A stretch of DNA of 64,000 bases from Chamaecrista fasciculata (GCA_003254925.1 QANZ01052077.1:22663-86662), one strand, 5' to 3'. Shown: positions 35,534 to 48,041, counted from the first letter of the stretch. Numbers and translations: made by a program. Notes: generated by a model not told the origin, from the sequence alone.

Positions 35534-35886
35534 TAGGCAAAAGTACTAATTTTATCCTTAAATTTTACATCAGTTGTCAATGTTGTCCCCATTCTTTTTT
35601 TGCTGTCAATTTCGTCCATAATATTTCACATTTTGGTCAATTTTATCTTTTGTTCTTATTTTAACCAAAATATTAACAACGGAATCTATGTGGCTAATGA
35701 AATATAATGTAAAATTAATAGAAAAAGAAACTCAAATCCTAACTCAAATTGAAAAACAGGATGCATTCAGTCGTTAATTTATTGAAAAAAATTAGTCAAA
35801 TGATAAAAATTGACCAAAATATAAAATATTGGGGACAAATTTGACCGTTGATGTAAAATTTAAAGACGAAATTAGTACTTTTTACC
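35534..35886. mobile_element. hairpin MITE, AGGCAAAAGTACT family
   Basis: AGGCAAAAGTACTAATTT pairs with aaattagtactttttacct. The flanks share TAATTTT (7 bp) on both sides, the same duplication length as at 10312-10708, which supports one family. Confidence 0.72.
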
Positions 35887-35935
35887 TTAATTTTGGTAGT
35901 ATAGTCCAAACAATGCAGGTGAATCACGTTAATTT

Positions 35936-36526
35936 AAAGATGATACAACGCTCTCCTTCTCTTTCTCCGTGATTTTTTTCCGGTTTTCATCTTTCATCTT
36001 CTTCTTCATCTTCTTTGATCTTAGGGAGGGATTGTAATAATTACAATTCCTCCTACTATTTCTCTTCTTTATGCTTTTTATTTCGATAAATTAGATCTTT
36101 AGTCCTCCAATCTTTGTGGTGGTTCCGTCCTGATCTTTCTGGTATTAGTCTTTCTTTGTGAAATATTTTATTCAAAAACGAGATCTTGACTCAGATCTGA
36201 GTATATATGCCGAAAAGCATTCAATATTTTCACAAATTAATGGAGAAGTCTATGACATCTACATTTGGGAGGAATGCTGCTTTTTTGATATACAGAGAGT
36301 TTTTTCATGGTAAACATTTTGTTAACAACACCAAGATCGGTGATGTTTTTCATTCTGGAGATAGGATCAGTTGTACTTTAATTTGTTTTTGTAGTTCAAC
36401 AATATTTACAAATTGTTCTCCTTCTGTATTATTAGATTGTAATTCTCTGACTGATTGTAAGTGCTGTTTGGTTTTTCTATAATATAATTCGGTACGATGC
36501 TTTTTAAAAAAAAAAAGATGATACAA
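35936..36526 (+). mobile_element. poly-A retroposon with 13-bp direct repeats
   Basis: AAAGATGATACAA occurs at 35936-35948 and 36514-36526. The insert starts with a pyrimidine-rich block and ends in an A run just before the second repeat. The interior has an ATG frame of 91 codons (36207-36482) that I do not recognise. The structure fits a retroposed transcript or an internally deleted LINE derivative of about 570 bp. Confidence 0.62.
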
Positions 36527-37644
36527 ATTCCATCAAAAGGTATTATAAAATTATGTATTAGAATATTTATTAAAAGTCAAATAACTTTAAATATTATTTT
36601 TGTTCGTGGCAGTTGAATAATGACATGATTTTACTTAAAAAAATATAATTTTATATTTTTTTAATTATAAAAATTTATTTGTAAATTGATACAAATTATA
36701 TGGATTGACCAATAGATTAATTGAATTATAATACCATAAATTATGTGTTTTTAAAAGTGTGTATATGTATGTGTAAAATATAGTTAGAGTTAGATATAGG
36801 ATATTGCCATTGTTATATTTGAACACAATTATTTAATCTGGATTGGAATCGATCTAATCAAAAGGTCAAATAGTCATTTTGATTCAAAATGTTTCATTTG
36901 TTTCATGTTGGTCCAAGTTTATCCTATGTTTCAAAATGATTATGTTGTTAATATTGGACATTTTCCCCCCAAATTTACCTTTTGTTTTGTAGGATTGTTT
37001 GGGCTACGCCCTGTAAGGTGTTTTTTTTACTGGACTTGCCCTTTGGGCCTTATGTTTTTCTTTTGAATGAAATTCTTTTTGGCCCAAAACAAAAAACTAG
37101 CGATGGCCGATGAAGTTCAGATTACTTACTAACTTCACCATGAAAATACTTATATATGCAAACTCCTCCTTCTCTCATTTTAGAGAGTTCATTCTCAACA
37201 TTATCTAACCCTTGAAAAAAATCTCATAGACGAGAATGATGATAGCATATATATGCTCCAACCATGTGATACAATATCCATTAATTAGTAAAAACACAAT
37301 CAATGAAGAATTTAGTTAATTTGACACACACACACATAAGATTTTATGTGAATAAATATCAGAAATTGAAGGATAAGGAAAAGAAACGTGTAAGAGGTTT
37401 GCTTCATCGAATTTGTCGGCAGAGGAGGAATTAAAGATGTAGCAATCACGTAAGGTTGTGCCATGTTTTAATTTGCATGCATGTGTGCTGTGTGCATATA
37501 TGGTTTAATTCATGTATGCATCAATGGACCACCATTTGTGGGGTATATAAATACACTTCACACATACATAACTAACTAATACTATATACCAAAACATAAA
37601 TAGAAAGTAAGTATATATGTGTGTTAGAAAAAAGAAGAGAAAAC
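36527..37644. other. spacer, no gene seen
   Basis: The part 36985-37095 (ctttgggcctta...aatgaaattctttttgg) looks like the 3' end of a LINE without its body. The rest is AT-rich. Confidence 0.4.
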
Positions 37645-38880
37645 ATACTATTTAGTCCCTAAATTTACAGTGAGTAAATTGATCAATCTCTAAATAATTG
37701 AAATATATATATATATACACACGGTTTGACTCTTGAAATATTTCAATCGTCAACTATTTGATCTTTAGTGACAATTTGATCTTTGAATTTGAACTGATTT
37801 TAAACTTCTTGATCTCGATATTTTTTTTGCCTCTAGACTAATTGATCCACAATAATCTTGACTTCTTCCGCATGGATCCCTAAATATATAACACCTAGGA
37901 AAATTTTTCATGAAAACATTTAGGTGCAAAATGTAATTTCATCCCAGGCCAAAGGAATAAATTATAGAATACTTCGAAATCTGGAAATAATCTGCAATAT
38001 AGTCCCTCTTTGATGCAAATAGGGACTAAATTGCAAGAAAAAGATGTTTAAAGTTCTATTTGTAATTTTAACCATAGACTTAAAAGTGTAGCCAAAAGGA
38101 CGTGCAGAGACGAGGCTACACAAGAGTTTTTATTTTGCACACTTCAATCCTTGCACACTCAAAATCATAATTTTTTGTACTTATCCTCCATAGTTTCTCC
38201 ATCCCAGTTTTTTGAAGGATTGATTTTAGTTTTCTGGTGATTTCGAACTATTCTATAATGTATTCCTTTGGCATGGGATGAAATTACATTTTGTAGCTGA
38301 ATATTTTTATGAAAATGTTCCCTAGGTGTTATATAATTTAGAGATCCATGTGGACCAAAGGACGATTTCTTTGGAAAAAGTTTTTGGAAGAAAATGTCAA
38401 ACATGTTGATGTTTTCTTTGAAAAATCTTCTCCAAAGAAAATGTCAAGTAGGTTGACGGTTTTCTCTAAAAATGTCATTTGAAATAATGGTTTCTTTGTT
38501 TTTGAAAACTGTCAACTTGTTTAGCAGGTTCCTTTTGAATAAAATGTCATTTAGGTCGGTCTCTTCATTTCTTCAAATTGCTACAGTAAAAGTAGTCTAT
38601 TTATGGGAATTTCTAAAAAAATTAGTCCGATTGTGTGAATTATTATTTTTTTTAGTCTAGGGGCAAAAATAGGTCTCTTGATCTCTGAATTTGTACTACA
38701 TTATTATTTTTTGGTTCCTAAATTTATTATGATTTTTATTTTTTGGTCATTGACTTTAACTCAGAGATCGAATCGTTGACATATGCAATAACTCAAGGAT
38801 TAAGTCATATGTTTTGATTATTCATGGACTAATTAGTTGACTCGGTGTAAATTCAGAGACCAAATAGTAAGTTCTCTAAA
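37645..38880. repeat. large inverted-repeat block (accaaatagt ends)
   Basis: The left end actatttagtccctaaatttacagtg pairs with the right end gtgtaaattcagagaccaaatagt. Inside, acacctaggaaaatttttcatgaaaac (37890) pairs with gaaaatgttccctaggtgt (38312), and gcaaaatgtaatttcatccca (37925) pairs with tgggatgaaattacattttg (38276). A tandem tgtcaagtaggttgac-like word follows the inner arm. No coding frame. Confidence 0.6.
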
Positions 38881-38937
38881 AGAAGAAATTCAAACAAGTT
38901 TATAATTAAGATTATTCATTTAAAGAATTATAGATAA

Positions 38938-39112
38938 TGAGTTGGGCCCGGGGGACTCACCAAGACCAGGGCAGGCCTCCAGGCTCTATGAGCGCTTACA
39001 GAAGTATTTACAGATTGCCTACCAACAAGGTCCTCACATTGGCAGTGGGAATTGAACTCACGACCTTGTGGGTTATGAGTTGACTCTTTACCAACTGGGC
39101 TAACCTTTGTTG
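38938..39112 (-). mobile_element. tRNA-derived SINE
   Basis: On the minus strand, tagcccagttggtaaagag (39104-39086) is an RNA polymerase III A box and ggtcgtgagttcaattcc (39065-39048) a B box, spaced as in a tRNA, followed by a non-tRNA body. The absence of a tRNA 3' half excludes a functional tRNA gene. I could not find flanking duplications. Confidence 0.7.
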
Positions 39113-39305
39113 GCGATATTAAACACTTCATATATAATTCAACGAATACAAATTAACAGATATAGCTTTTCATATTTAAAGTTATGTTTTTTATTTGTGA
39201 ACATGCATCGTTTAATAGATATTTTGTATTAAAAAAAATATCTTTTAATTATTAATTAGCAGACGAATTTTGACATATATACCTTTGTATATATTAAAAA
39301 AAAAA

Positions 39306-39734
39306 GGATAAATTACACTTTGGTATCCCGTGGTTTGACCCTATTTCACTTTGGTACCCTGTGGTTTGAAACTTGACACTTTGGTACTCTGTGGTATTCT
39401 CCATTAACACTTTGGTACCCTTGGGAGCTGATTTGTAATTTTAACCATAACAAATTTTGCACAAATTACATATTGACCCCAAAATTTTTTTAAAGTTTTC
39501 ATTTTAGTCCATAGATAATATGTATTCAGGGACCTATTTGTAATTTTTTGAAAATTTTTTGGGGTCAATATGTAATTTTTGAAAAATTTATTATGGTTAA
39601 AATTACAAAATAGCTCCCAAGGGTACCAAAGTGTTAATGGAGAATACCACAGGGTACCAAAGTGTCAAGTTTCAAACCACAGGGTACCAAAGTGAAATAG
39701 GATCAAACCACAGGGTACCAATGTGTAATTTACC
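39306..39734. mobile_element. near-perfect hairpin MITE (GGTACCAAAGTG family)
   Basis: GGATAAATTACACTTTGGTA pairs with taccaatgtgtaatttacc, and the whole body folds (ctgtggtattctccattaac against gttaatggagaataccacag). A-runs flank both sides, so a target duplication cannot be read. The same terminus ends the fold-back at 15569. Confidence 0.8.
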
Positions 39735-39857
39735 AAAAAAAAAATACACTTGCTAATACTAAGAGTTAGGTCTATTTGATCAAAAAGAAGATCTCAAGCC
39801 GTAAGCCTAAGCCCCTATAGTCAAAGTCTTTTAATATATATATAATAATAATAATTT

Positions 39858-40169
39858 TGTTGTAAAATATATGAAATAAGAATACTCAAATTAGAGAGAA
39901 AAGCAGGAGAGGAAAGTAGTTCTTAATATTAAACTCATATATCCAACTTTTATATTAACTCCTAAAGTCTCTATTTATAGGCTAAAGGATCTCAAGGGGA
40001 GAATGTACTTAATTTAATATACATAATGGAGGGATAGTTTCACATTAATGTACACAAGAAACTAGAGATACTTAACACAATTATAGAGAAAATTTCAAAC
40101 TTCTATACACCGAGGATATCAAGAGACAATTGTGAATATTCACTAATATTAATTATAATTTTTATTACA
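39858..40169 (-). repeat. 3' LTR of the minus-strand LTR element
   Basis: Direct copy of 44766-45066: shared gtaaaatatatgaaataaga, ataggctaaaggatctcaa, atggagggatagt, ttcactaatattaattataa. It differs by scattered substitutions and small indels. Confidence 0.85.
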
Positions 40170-41335
40170 CTTCCCTTGAATAAAAGAGAATTAAACTTCA
40201 TGGGCAGTGTTATAAATATTATAATTAATATTAAAAACAAGAAATTATAATATTTATAAAAAAGAAGTAAACTTCATAGGCAACAATTCAATAAAAGAAA
40301 TAAGTAACCAACTAACACCTATTCTTTCAATCTAACATCCAATCATAACCAAAACAAAAACACCAACTAGAAAAGCAAAATAATAATTTCAGCGTCAATT
40401 TGAGAAACAGAACAAAGAAGCAAAAACATCAACTAAACAGATATGAGATACACTAGTATTTGTATCTGTAAGTACCTCAAGCACACACACATATATAAAT
40501 ATATGTATATATATCAGAAATTATTCATACCTTTTCAGATTTTATAGCATATGGTGAAGACTGTGGAGCCTCTTGTGGTTCTGGCAAAGAAAGAATAGAA
40601 CTTCAATAATGAATGTAGAAGAATGGAACATACATCAGTTGAATGAAGAATTAAGGTTCACGAGGAGAAAAGATGCTTAGATTCTATGGCTTGTGTGTAA
40701 AGTTTAACAACATACTAAAACAATGATTCATGCAAGAAAACATGAAAAAATCATGTCAAAACATAATACACATTTGGGCTAGTAGAACAAGAGAAAATCA
40801 TGAACAAAGGAAAATGTGAAAGTTGTTTCTAACGAGACCCAAAATTCATGAAAATTGACAGGATGTAAATAGATATATGAAAATATGTGGCTGCCAAATT
40901 TCATTAACTTCAGAGTTAGTTAAGTACTCTTTTTGCTGAATTGAAGGTAAGGAAATTATGCAGAAAAAGTTTTTGGTTTTATACCTTCTCATTGATGTTG
41001 TGGGGTCAAATGAATGAGTTAAAGGCTGAAATTTTATGTGTCTACTAAGACCCTAAATGCTTGAAGTGGAAAGCTTTATTCCATTCAGACCACATTAGAT
41101 ATGGTTTTGGCAGGTTTTTTCTCAATCCTGGTTTGCTGTCATACCATATCAGTGGGTTTATGTTATGTAAATGTTTGAGGGAGCAAATGATCGAATTTTG
41201 AACTGCAATTTGGTAGACACTTAGATTTCATATTCATTTATAAGCCATAAAAATTTCAGGATTTGTAGAACTTCCTATAATAAATTATGAATTTCCAAAC
41301 TTGACAATTTGGTAGACACTTAGATTTCATATTAT

Positions 41336-42075
41336 TTTTTTTTTAAATTGTTTCCGGCGGTTTGGGAACAACAGTATATTTAATTTAGAAATAAAACTTT
41401 TTCAAAATCTTTTTTCTAAAAAAGGTTTCGGCGGTTTCTACCTGCCGGAACAATTATTTTTTTTAAAATAATTTCCAGCGACTCTCAACTGCCGGTATAT
41501 TAAATGTTTAAATAATATTGTTTTAAAATATTTTTCTGAAAAAAGTTTCTGGCGGTTGCAAATTGCCAGAACAATTATTATATTTTTTTTTAAAATTATT
41601 TTCAGCGGCTCTCAACCGCTGGTAGTTTGAATCATTAAATAAAATTGTTTTAAAATCTTTAGTCTGAAAAAAGTCCGCCGGAACAATTATTAAATTTTTT
41701 TAAATAATTTCCGGCGGCTTTCAACCGCTAGTATATTAAATTTTTAAATAAAATTTTTTTTTGAAAAAATTTTCCGACGATTGCAAACCGTTGGAACAAT
41801 TATTAAATATTTTTAAATGATATTCGGCAACTCCCAACTGCTGGTATATTTAATTTTTAAATAAAATTATTTCAAAAAAATTTTCAATTTTCTAAGAAAA
41901 CGTTTCTGGCAGTTTATAACCACCAAAAAACATTTAAAAATTTTAGCGGCGGCTGCTAACCGCCGCAATTATTTAAAAAAATAAATAAATAACAAAAAAA
42001 CCTTCATTTTTGATCGGTGGTTTAAGTGATCCGGCAGACCCTAACCGCCTCTAAAAGATAGTTTTTTAAGTAGTG
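41336..42075. mobile_element. CACTA-type end fragment with GGCGGTT subterminal repeats
   Basis: At least five diverged units of about 130 bp carry cggcggtt and aaccgcc words in inverted pairs, separated by A/T runs. The block ends in tttttaagTAGTG (42071-42075), i.e. CACTA on the other strand, followed by a TIR-like run. Dense inverted subterminal motifs and a CACTA terminus are the pattern of En/Spm-like transposons. The other end is not present, so this is a fragment, nested in the LTR element. Confidence 0.55.
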
Positions 42076-44748
42076 ATCACTTTAAATGAATGATTTAACA
42101 ATCATAAATGAATCTAACCCATTTTCTTAATATATTTTTTATATAATATGAATAATTACTTCATTATTATAATATGTTTAATTAATCCTTAAGATGAGAC
42201 AAAATTTTAGTCTATCTAAAAATTTTTTTGCAAAACTATTTCTTTAAATAATTTACTATATTTTGAGCTCTTCAGGAGTTTAAATAATAAATATACGCAA
42301 CATTGATCACACGTTTTGATCTATATCTCTTTATGACAATATATAGATAAATTGGATCATTTTTATATCATTCTTTTAACTAATATTTCTTTATACAAAT
42401 TATTGAACAAGAAATCTGACATGTTTTCTATAATTTGAACCTTTCAAGAATTTTCATATAAATTTCATTGTCCAATATAATTAATAAGCCATATAAATAG
42501 ACTATAACCATAATCATTAGATGCATATAAAGATTTTCATACACTACTAAACTAATAAAATATTGAAGGAGATTGCATCCACCACAAGAGAATATATCTT
42601 CAATTAATTAATATTAAACTTTTGAGAAAAATATATATATACTGCAATCAAATGATCTATATAATTAGACTGCAACAACATTTACTATATACATATCAAA
42701 ACCTTTTTAAAACAACCAGATTAATCAAATATTCTAAAATAAATGCATCCACCATGGGAGAATTAGTCTCCTCGTAATAAAATTCTAATCTTTGTGTCTC
42801 AAAATTTCAATTTTCTCATTTCTTTTCGCACAAAGACTTATTAATATTCAACTAGCTGTACACCATCATGTATTTGGACTACAAATCCCAAAATTTGTCA
42901 ACTTTCGTGAGTGAGTTTAACTCATTAGATCTTTTCTTTCTAATTTGACTAATATTCATGTTTATACTTCTTCGACGAATTGTTATTCATGATCTTCATT
43001 TTTATAATTTACAGTGCTATATTATATACAAAAATTTTGTCGACAATATTTCTATGTCGGTTCCCCTATTATTCCAATAATAAACATATTGAGATCTCAT
43101 CATTTGCTTCACTTTAAGGTACCTTAATCTCTTCTCGAGATTTTTTTTATTAATTATGTCTTTCTTATTATTTAAAACATATAATTCTTCAACATGATCA
43201 TTTTTTTCATTTGCTCCTTTTATATACTCAATTGTTATAGCATTTCTTTGTCCTTCAGAGACTTCAATATATATTGGAGCATTTTTAGCTAGACTTTGTC
43301 ATTTATATGGGTCAGTGAATGCATTTTTGCAACTTATTTGTAATATTCTTCGAATGAATTATTCTTTGAACTTCAAATTCACATTATTGTATATGAGAAT
43401 CAAACTAATATAATAACCATGCATTTCTTGTAATTCATTTTTCAAGCTATTTTCTTTCTCCCCTAATGCTGAAAAATTAATTTCATTAAAATAATTACTA
43501 ATAAATCTTATCATTAACGTATCTCCCTTCAGGGTTTAAGATATTTAATAATTGGAGAAATATAAATTGTGCACTCAAATAATTCTTAAATGATAAATAT
43601 TTGGCTCTGATCGAAGGCCAATTGCACAATGGAGAACTTATGATACATTATTAATCTAATGCGTATAAGTGTTTTATCATATAAATAAATATGTCCCTAA
43701 ACACAATAGGGAATTTTGTCCTCATCATAAGTTATAGTCTAGTAATTAACAAAAGACATATAATTAATTGTTCAACAAGACCCTTTAATATGTGAACATA
43801 AGCAAATAAAAAAAATATATGAGAATGTATATTACACCAAAGAAAATATATGTTATTTGAACTTCAGGTTCACTTGTCAATATATAAAAATTAATGATGA
43901 TCTAATGTTTAATCATATCAACACGTCACAAATTTAATTGTGATAATATATCGAATCTAAATATACATCATTCAAACCATATCTAAAATGAAATATTTAT
44001 TTTGATGTTAACATTCAAGACTATCAAATATTTATATTGATGCCAGTCTTCAAGACTATCTACTACTATTTTTAACAACTTCATAATTGCTATTTGTAAT
44101 TGATCAAAATGTATTGCTATTCACCTTCAAGGCTATTAAAAATTTCTATTTGTGATCTATCCAAATATATTGACTATTAGCCTTTAAGGCTGATATTAGA
44201 CAATTTCAATAGTCAAATTATTGTCCTCAGTAAATTATTAATATGTTCAATAACCTTACAATGCACTTATCTTTGGTAATTAGCAATAATTGATCCAATA
44301 AGATTGAATCAAAAAATAATATGACTTCAGGTCATCTATTTAAACATATGAAATCACAATTACATATGACCTTCTCACTTCTGTTTTAATCATATGAAAA
44401 CTTAATTATATGTAGCTTCAGGCCATACAAAACATTCCCAAATCTTAAGACGATGACCACAATAATAAACTTATAAAATATACTACGATAATGATAAATC
44501 ATCTAGCATGAAAATTTATTACCTGTAACGATCGTAACAAAAAAAAACTTGAAAGAAGATTAACTTACCTCCTAAATTATCCAAAATTGAAATCAGAAGA
44601 GATTCGTGATTAATTACCAAAAAATCGTATTGGTAAAGACTCATGCTTCGTTGCCAAAAGCTCAATTTGATAGAGACTCATGCATAGATGCCGAAAGCTC
44701 GTATTGGTGGAGACTCATTCACATATGCCAAAAACTCAAACTGGTAGA

Positions 44749-44765
44749 GGCTCATGCTGATAACG
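44749..44765 (-). promoter_or_regulatory. primer-binding-site-like segment
   Basis: Directly after the minus-strand 5' LTR the sequence reads CGTTATCAGCATGAGCC. It shares TATCAG with the TGGTATCAGAGC primer site for initiator tRNA-Met used by many copia elements. Downstream, three diverged copies of a unit with catgagtctctaccaat form the leader. Confidence 0.5.
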
Positions 44766-45066
44766 TGTTGTAAAATATATGAAATAAGAATACTCAAAGT
44801 AGAGAGAAAAACAGGAGGAGAGAGTAGTTCTTATTATTCGACTCATATCTAACTTTTACATCAACTCCTAAGACCTCATTTATAGGCTAAAGGATCTCAA
44901 TGGGAGAATGTACCTAATTCAATAAACATGATGGAGGGATAGTCTCACACACAAGAAAATAGAGATAATTAACTCAATTATTGAGAAAATTTCAAACTTC
45001 TATGCATTGATGATATTAAGAAACAATTATGAATATTCACTAATATTAATTATAATATTTGTAACA
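44766..45066 (-). repeat. 5' LTR of the minus-strand LTR element
   Basis: 301-bp partner of 39858-40169. In + orientation it begins TGTTGTAAAATATATG and ends TTTGTAACA. Confidence 0.85.
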
Positions 45067-45579
45067 GATTTTTCTTTATAAAAGATTAGTCTATTTGGTA
45101 ATCAATATAATTTATTGTGTTTTTTTTTTTTTAAAAATGTGCTCGATTTCTTCTATCTATCGAATAATTTATTGATCATAAATTCAAATTTTACTAAATT
45201 CAACTATGAAAGTATCATATAATTAGGAAGTTCTACTCCCACTGGGAATGAGTGTTGCTGAATTTTACAATGACATGATGTGGTAATATTTGTTGATGAA
45301 AAATAAGCACACAAAAATATTGCGGGGAGGGTGTGTATTTAGTGTTTGAGATAAATTACCATTATATTTCCTAATGAAATTGGATCTGATTCTCAAAAGA
45401 GCTAGAACTATAATATATGTTTTAGATGTACAAAATTAAATTGGCAGATTATACTTTAAAATTATCAGGAAAGGAATTTCCATACGTCTAAAATTAAATA
45501 TGAAGACACCCCTAACTACAATTATGTATGTATGTTGAGTTTTGGCCAAAACCTTATTGAATATGTTTATATTTTTTAA

Positions 45580-46290
45580 TTTCTCATTTCAAGTTTGAAT
45601 ACAATAAAATTGAACTTACGAGTTACTTTTGACGATTCATTCTCTATTCAATTGAGATCATCGATATATAAACTAGATCAAATAGGGTTTGAAATCGAGA
45701 CCAAATTAAAAGTTGACTGCTCGTTTCATGAAGTTGGTCATATCTCTCTTATTTTAAGTATGATTACAATAAAATTGGAGTTACATGTTACTCTTGATTA
45801 GTTTTTTCTCTACTCAATTAATAGGGTTATCAACAAATGAAATCAAATAGTATTTCGAAAGTGAGTTTGGTCAAGACACAAATACAAGCTTTCAGAGTAC
45901 TATTTGATCTTGTTTGTCAATGGCCTCAATTGGAAAAAGAAATAACTCGTTAAGAGTAGCACATAGTTCCGATTTTATTATATTTAGACTCAAAACGAGA
46001 GATATGACTTGCTTTATGAAATGAGTAACTCACTTTTGGACTCAATTTTAGGTCCGATTTAATCTCATTTGTTGATGAATCCAATTGTATAAAGAAAGAA
46101 CCCGTCGAAAGTAACTTGTAGCTTTGATTCAGTCATATTTGAACTTGAAACGAGAGAGATATGACTACATTTAGTAGTTAGAAATCAAAGCAGAATTTTT
46201 GAAAAACATTAAAGACCAAAATAGAACAGAAAAAATATTAGGGACCAAAACAGAATTTAAGATAAATATTAGAGACTGAAATAAAGTTTT
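45580..46290. repeat. repeat block with 'acgagagatatgac' units
   Basis: Words such as gaaacgagagagatatgac, aaactcactttt(g)gactcaa and catttgttgatgaat recur in both orientations here and in 47540-47960, 48582-49089 and 52222-53069. The blocks appear to be diverged members or pieces of one non-coding repeat family. Confidence 0.55.
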
Positions 46291-46781
46291 GATCATGATA
46301 TAATATATAAATATATAGTTCTTTTAATATAGTATTAAGATATGAAATGAAAAAAATATTAAAGAAAGAGAATTGTGAATGCAAAAGAAGTTGAGTAACT
46401 TCTTATTATTTTTTAAAATAAGTAAAACAAATAATTTATTTTCTAATAATTTAATAATTTTAAATGGAAAAAACATTTCAATACCCTTTATTAGAAGAGC
46501 TTTGAGGCCATAGGGTCTTGAGTCTTCTTTTCCATTAATTAAAAATATATAAAAGAAATTGAAAGAAATAAAGATGAGAACTTCAACTCAAACTCATAAT
46601 ACAATACCTATTCTAAACTTAAGACTTTAAAACAAAAAAATAAAATCAAATTGAAATATATTAACTCAAATGTAAAAGGTATAATTGAAATTGATTCCAC
46701 ACAATGGATACTTCTAGACATTGGGATACCAACTCTACCTTTGCCAATTTTAAATTTTAAAACATAAAAGTTACGTTTTTA

Positions 46782-47301
46782 TAGGGGTGTTCAGCGGTTC
46801 GGGCCAACCCGCCAACCCGCAAAAACCAACCCAACCCGCAGGTTTGGGTTGGTTTGGTTTGGGCTGGCGGGTTGGTTTGGTTTGAAAATTCCTAGCCCGC
46901 AGTGGTTTGGGTTGGGCTGCGGGTTTCAGAATTCTGAGCCCGCTCAACCCAACCCAACCCGCCAACCCGCCACTTATGTATTTTTTATTTTTTTATTTTA
47001 ATATATACATAAATAAATAATAATTAGCATAATACAAATGAATCTTGAGTTATCATTCCCCTTTAGCTTTAACACTACATGAAGTGACTTCACCTTCAAT
47101 TAATCTTTTTTTTTANNNNNNNNNNNNNNNNNNNNNNNNNNNNNNNNNNNNNNNNCCCAACCCGCCATTGTTTGGTTTGGTTTGGTTTGGGCTAAAATAT
47201 TTTTTTTCCAAAACCCAACCCAAACCAACCCGCCCTTAAAAAATTTCAGCCCAAACCAACCCGCCCTAAACCCAACCCAACCCAGCCCGCGAACACCCCT
47301 A
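46782..47301. mobile_element. hAT-type MITE with exact 8-bp target duplication
   Basis: The ends TAGGGGTGTTC and GAACACCCCTA are perfect inverted copies, and CGTTTTTA flanks both sides (46774-46781 and 47302-47309). The interior is built of GGTTTGGGTTGG/AACCCGCC arrays in inverted orientation, so it folds almost completely. It contains a 40-base assembly gap. Confidence 0.88.
47116..47155. other. assembly gap (40 N)
   Basis: Run of N between the two arms of the MITE; the hairpin probably defeated assembly. The true length may differ. Confidence 0.95.
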
Positions 47302-48041
47302 CGTTTTTATATTGTACAAAAGGCTATAGCATGAAGAATCGCCGAATTTTGTCGGCTAGCTACTTGTGGTTGCCAAAACAAACCTTTGACTTTGTTCGCC
47401 TAATTAAAACTTATGTACGCAATGTTTCAAACATTGATATTATATTAATTGAACCAAAATGGGAAATAAACATTGAGAATTTCAAATACTCACGTTGGCC
47501 CCAAAAATATATACAGTAGAATTCAAATTAGTCATAAATGTTTTATTTATTTCAAATTTATCTAATATATTTTTATGTTTTTTACTTTTAGTCATAAATA
47601 TATTTCGGAGTGCGATTTGACCTCGTTTACTATATTAGACAGAGAAATTTTTTTTCAAGAGTACCGATACACAATTTCAAACTCCTCGCATTCAAATTCG
47701 AAAATAGAGAGATTTTGACCAACTTCATATGTTTAACTGTAAAAACAAGCGGTCTATTTTTTAAACATAATTTAATTTCATTAGTTGATGATCCCAACTA
47801 TAGATAGATAAATGACTCATGAAAAGATAACCAGCTTTGGACTTATTGTATTCAAATTTGAAATGATATAGATATAACCACATTCATTAACTTGGGACCA
47901 AAAGTAAAAATTTATGAAAATATGTAGGACAAATTTAAAACTTACCCATAACTTTGAGACCAATGTGTGTATTTAACCAATTGAAAAACTCTAGTTTTGA
48001 CCAATTGCCTCGCACCCCTATTACTCGCATATTAATATATA

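Larger units (their letters stand above)
39858..45066 (-). mobile_element. LTR retrotransposon with little or no coding capacity
   Basis: Two direct repeats of about 300 bp bracket 4596 bp. In minus orientation the LTR starts TGTTACAAATATT (5' copy) or TGTAATAAAAATT (3' copy) and ends TTTTACAACA. A primer-binding-site-like segment follows the 5' LTR and a purine tract (caagggaag) precedes the 3' LTR. The flanks aattt and gattt match at four of five positions. No frame longer than about 90 codons exists inside, so the element is non-autonomous or decayed. One minus-strand stretch near 43050-43100 could be a ruined CCHC knuckle, which is only a guess. Confidence 0.75.

Noticed and set aside
39048..39104. 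Possible tRNA gene on the minus strand
   Set aside because: A and B boxes are present but no cloverleaf 3' half or acceptor pairing follows; it is the head of a SINE. The same applies to 51631-51690.
43050..43100. Possible CCHC knuckle of a gag on the minus strand of the LTR element
   Set aside because: At least two ligand positions would have to be substituted and no surrounding gag homology is visible; kept only as a remark.
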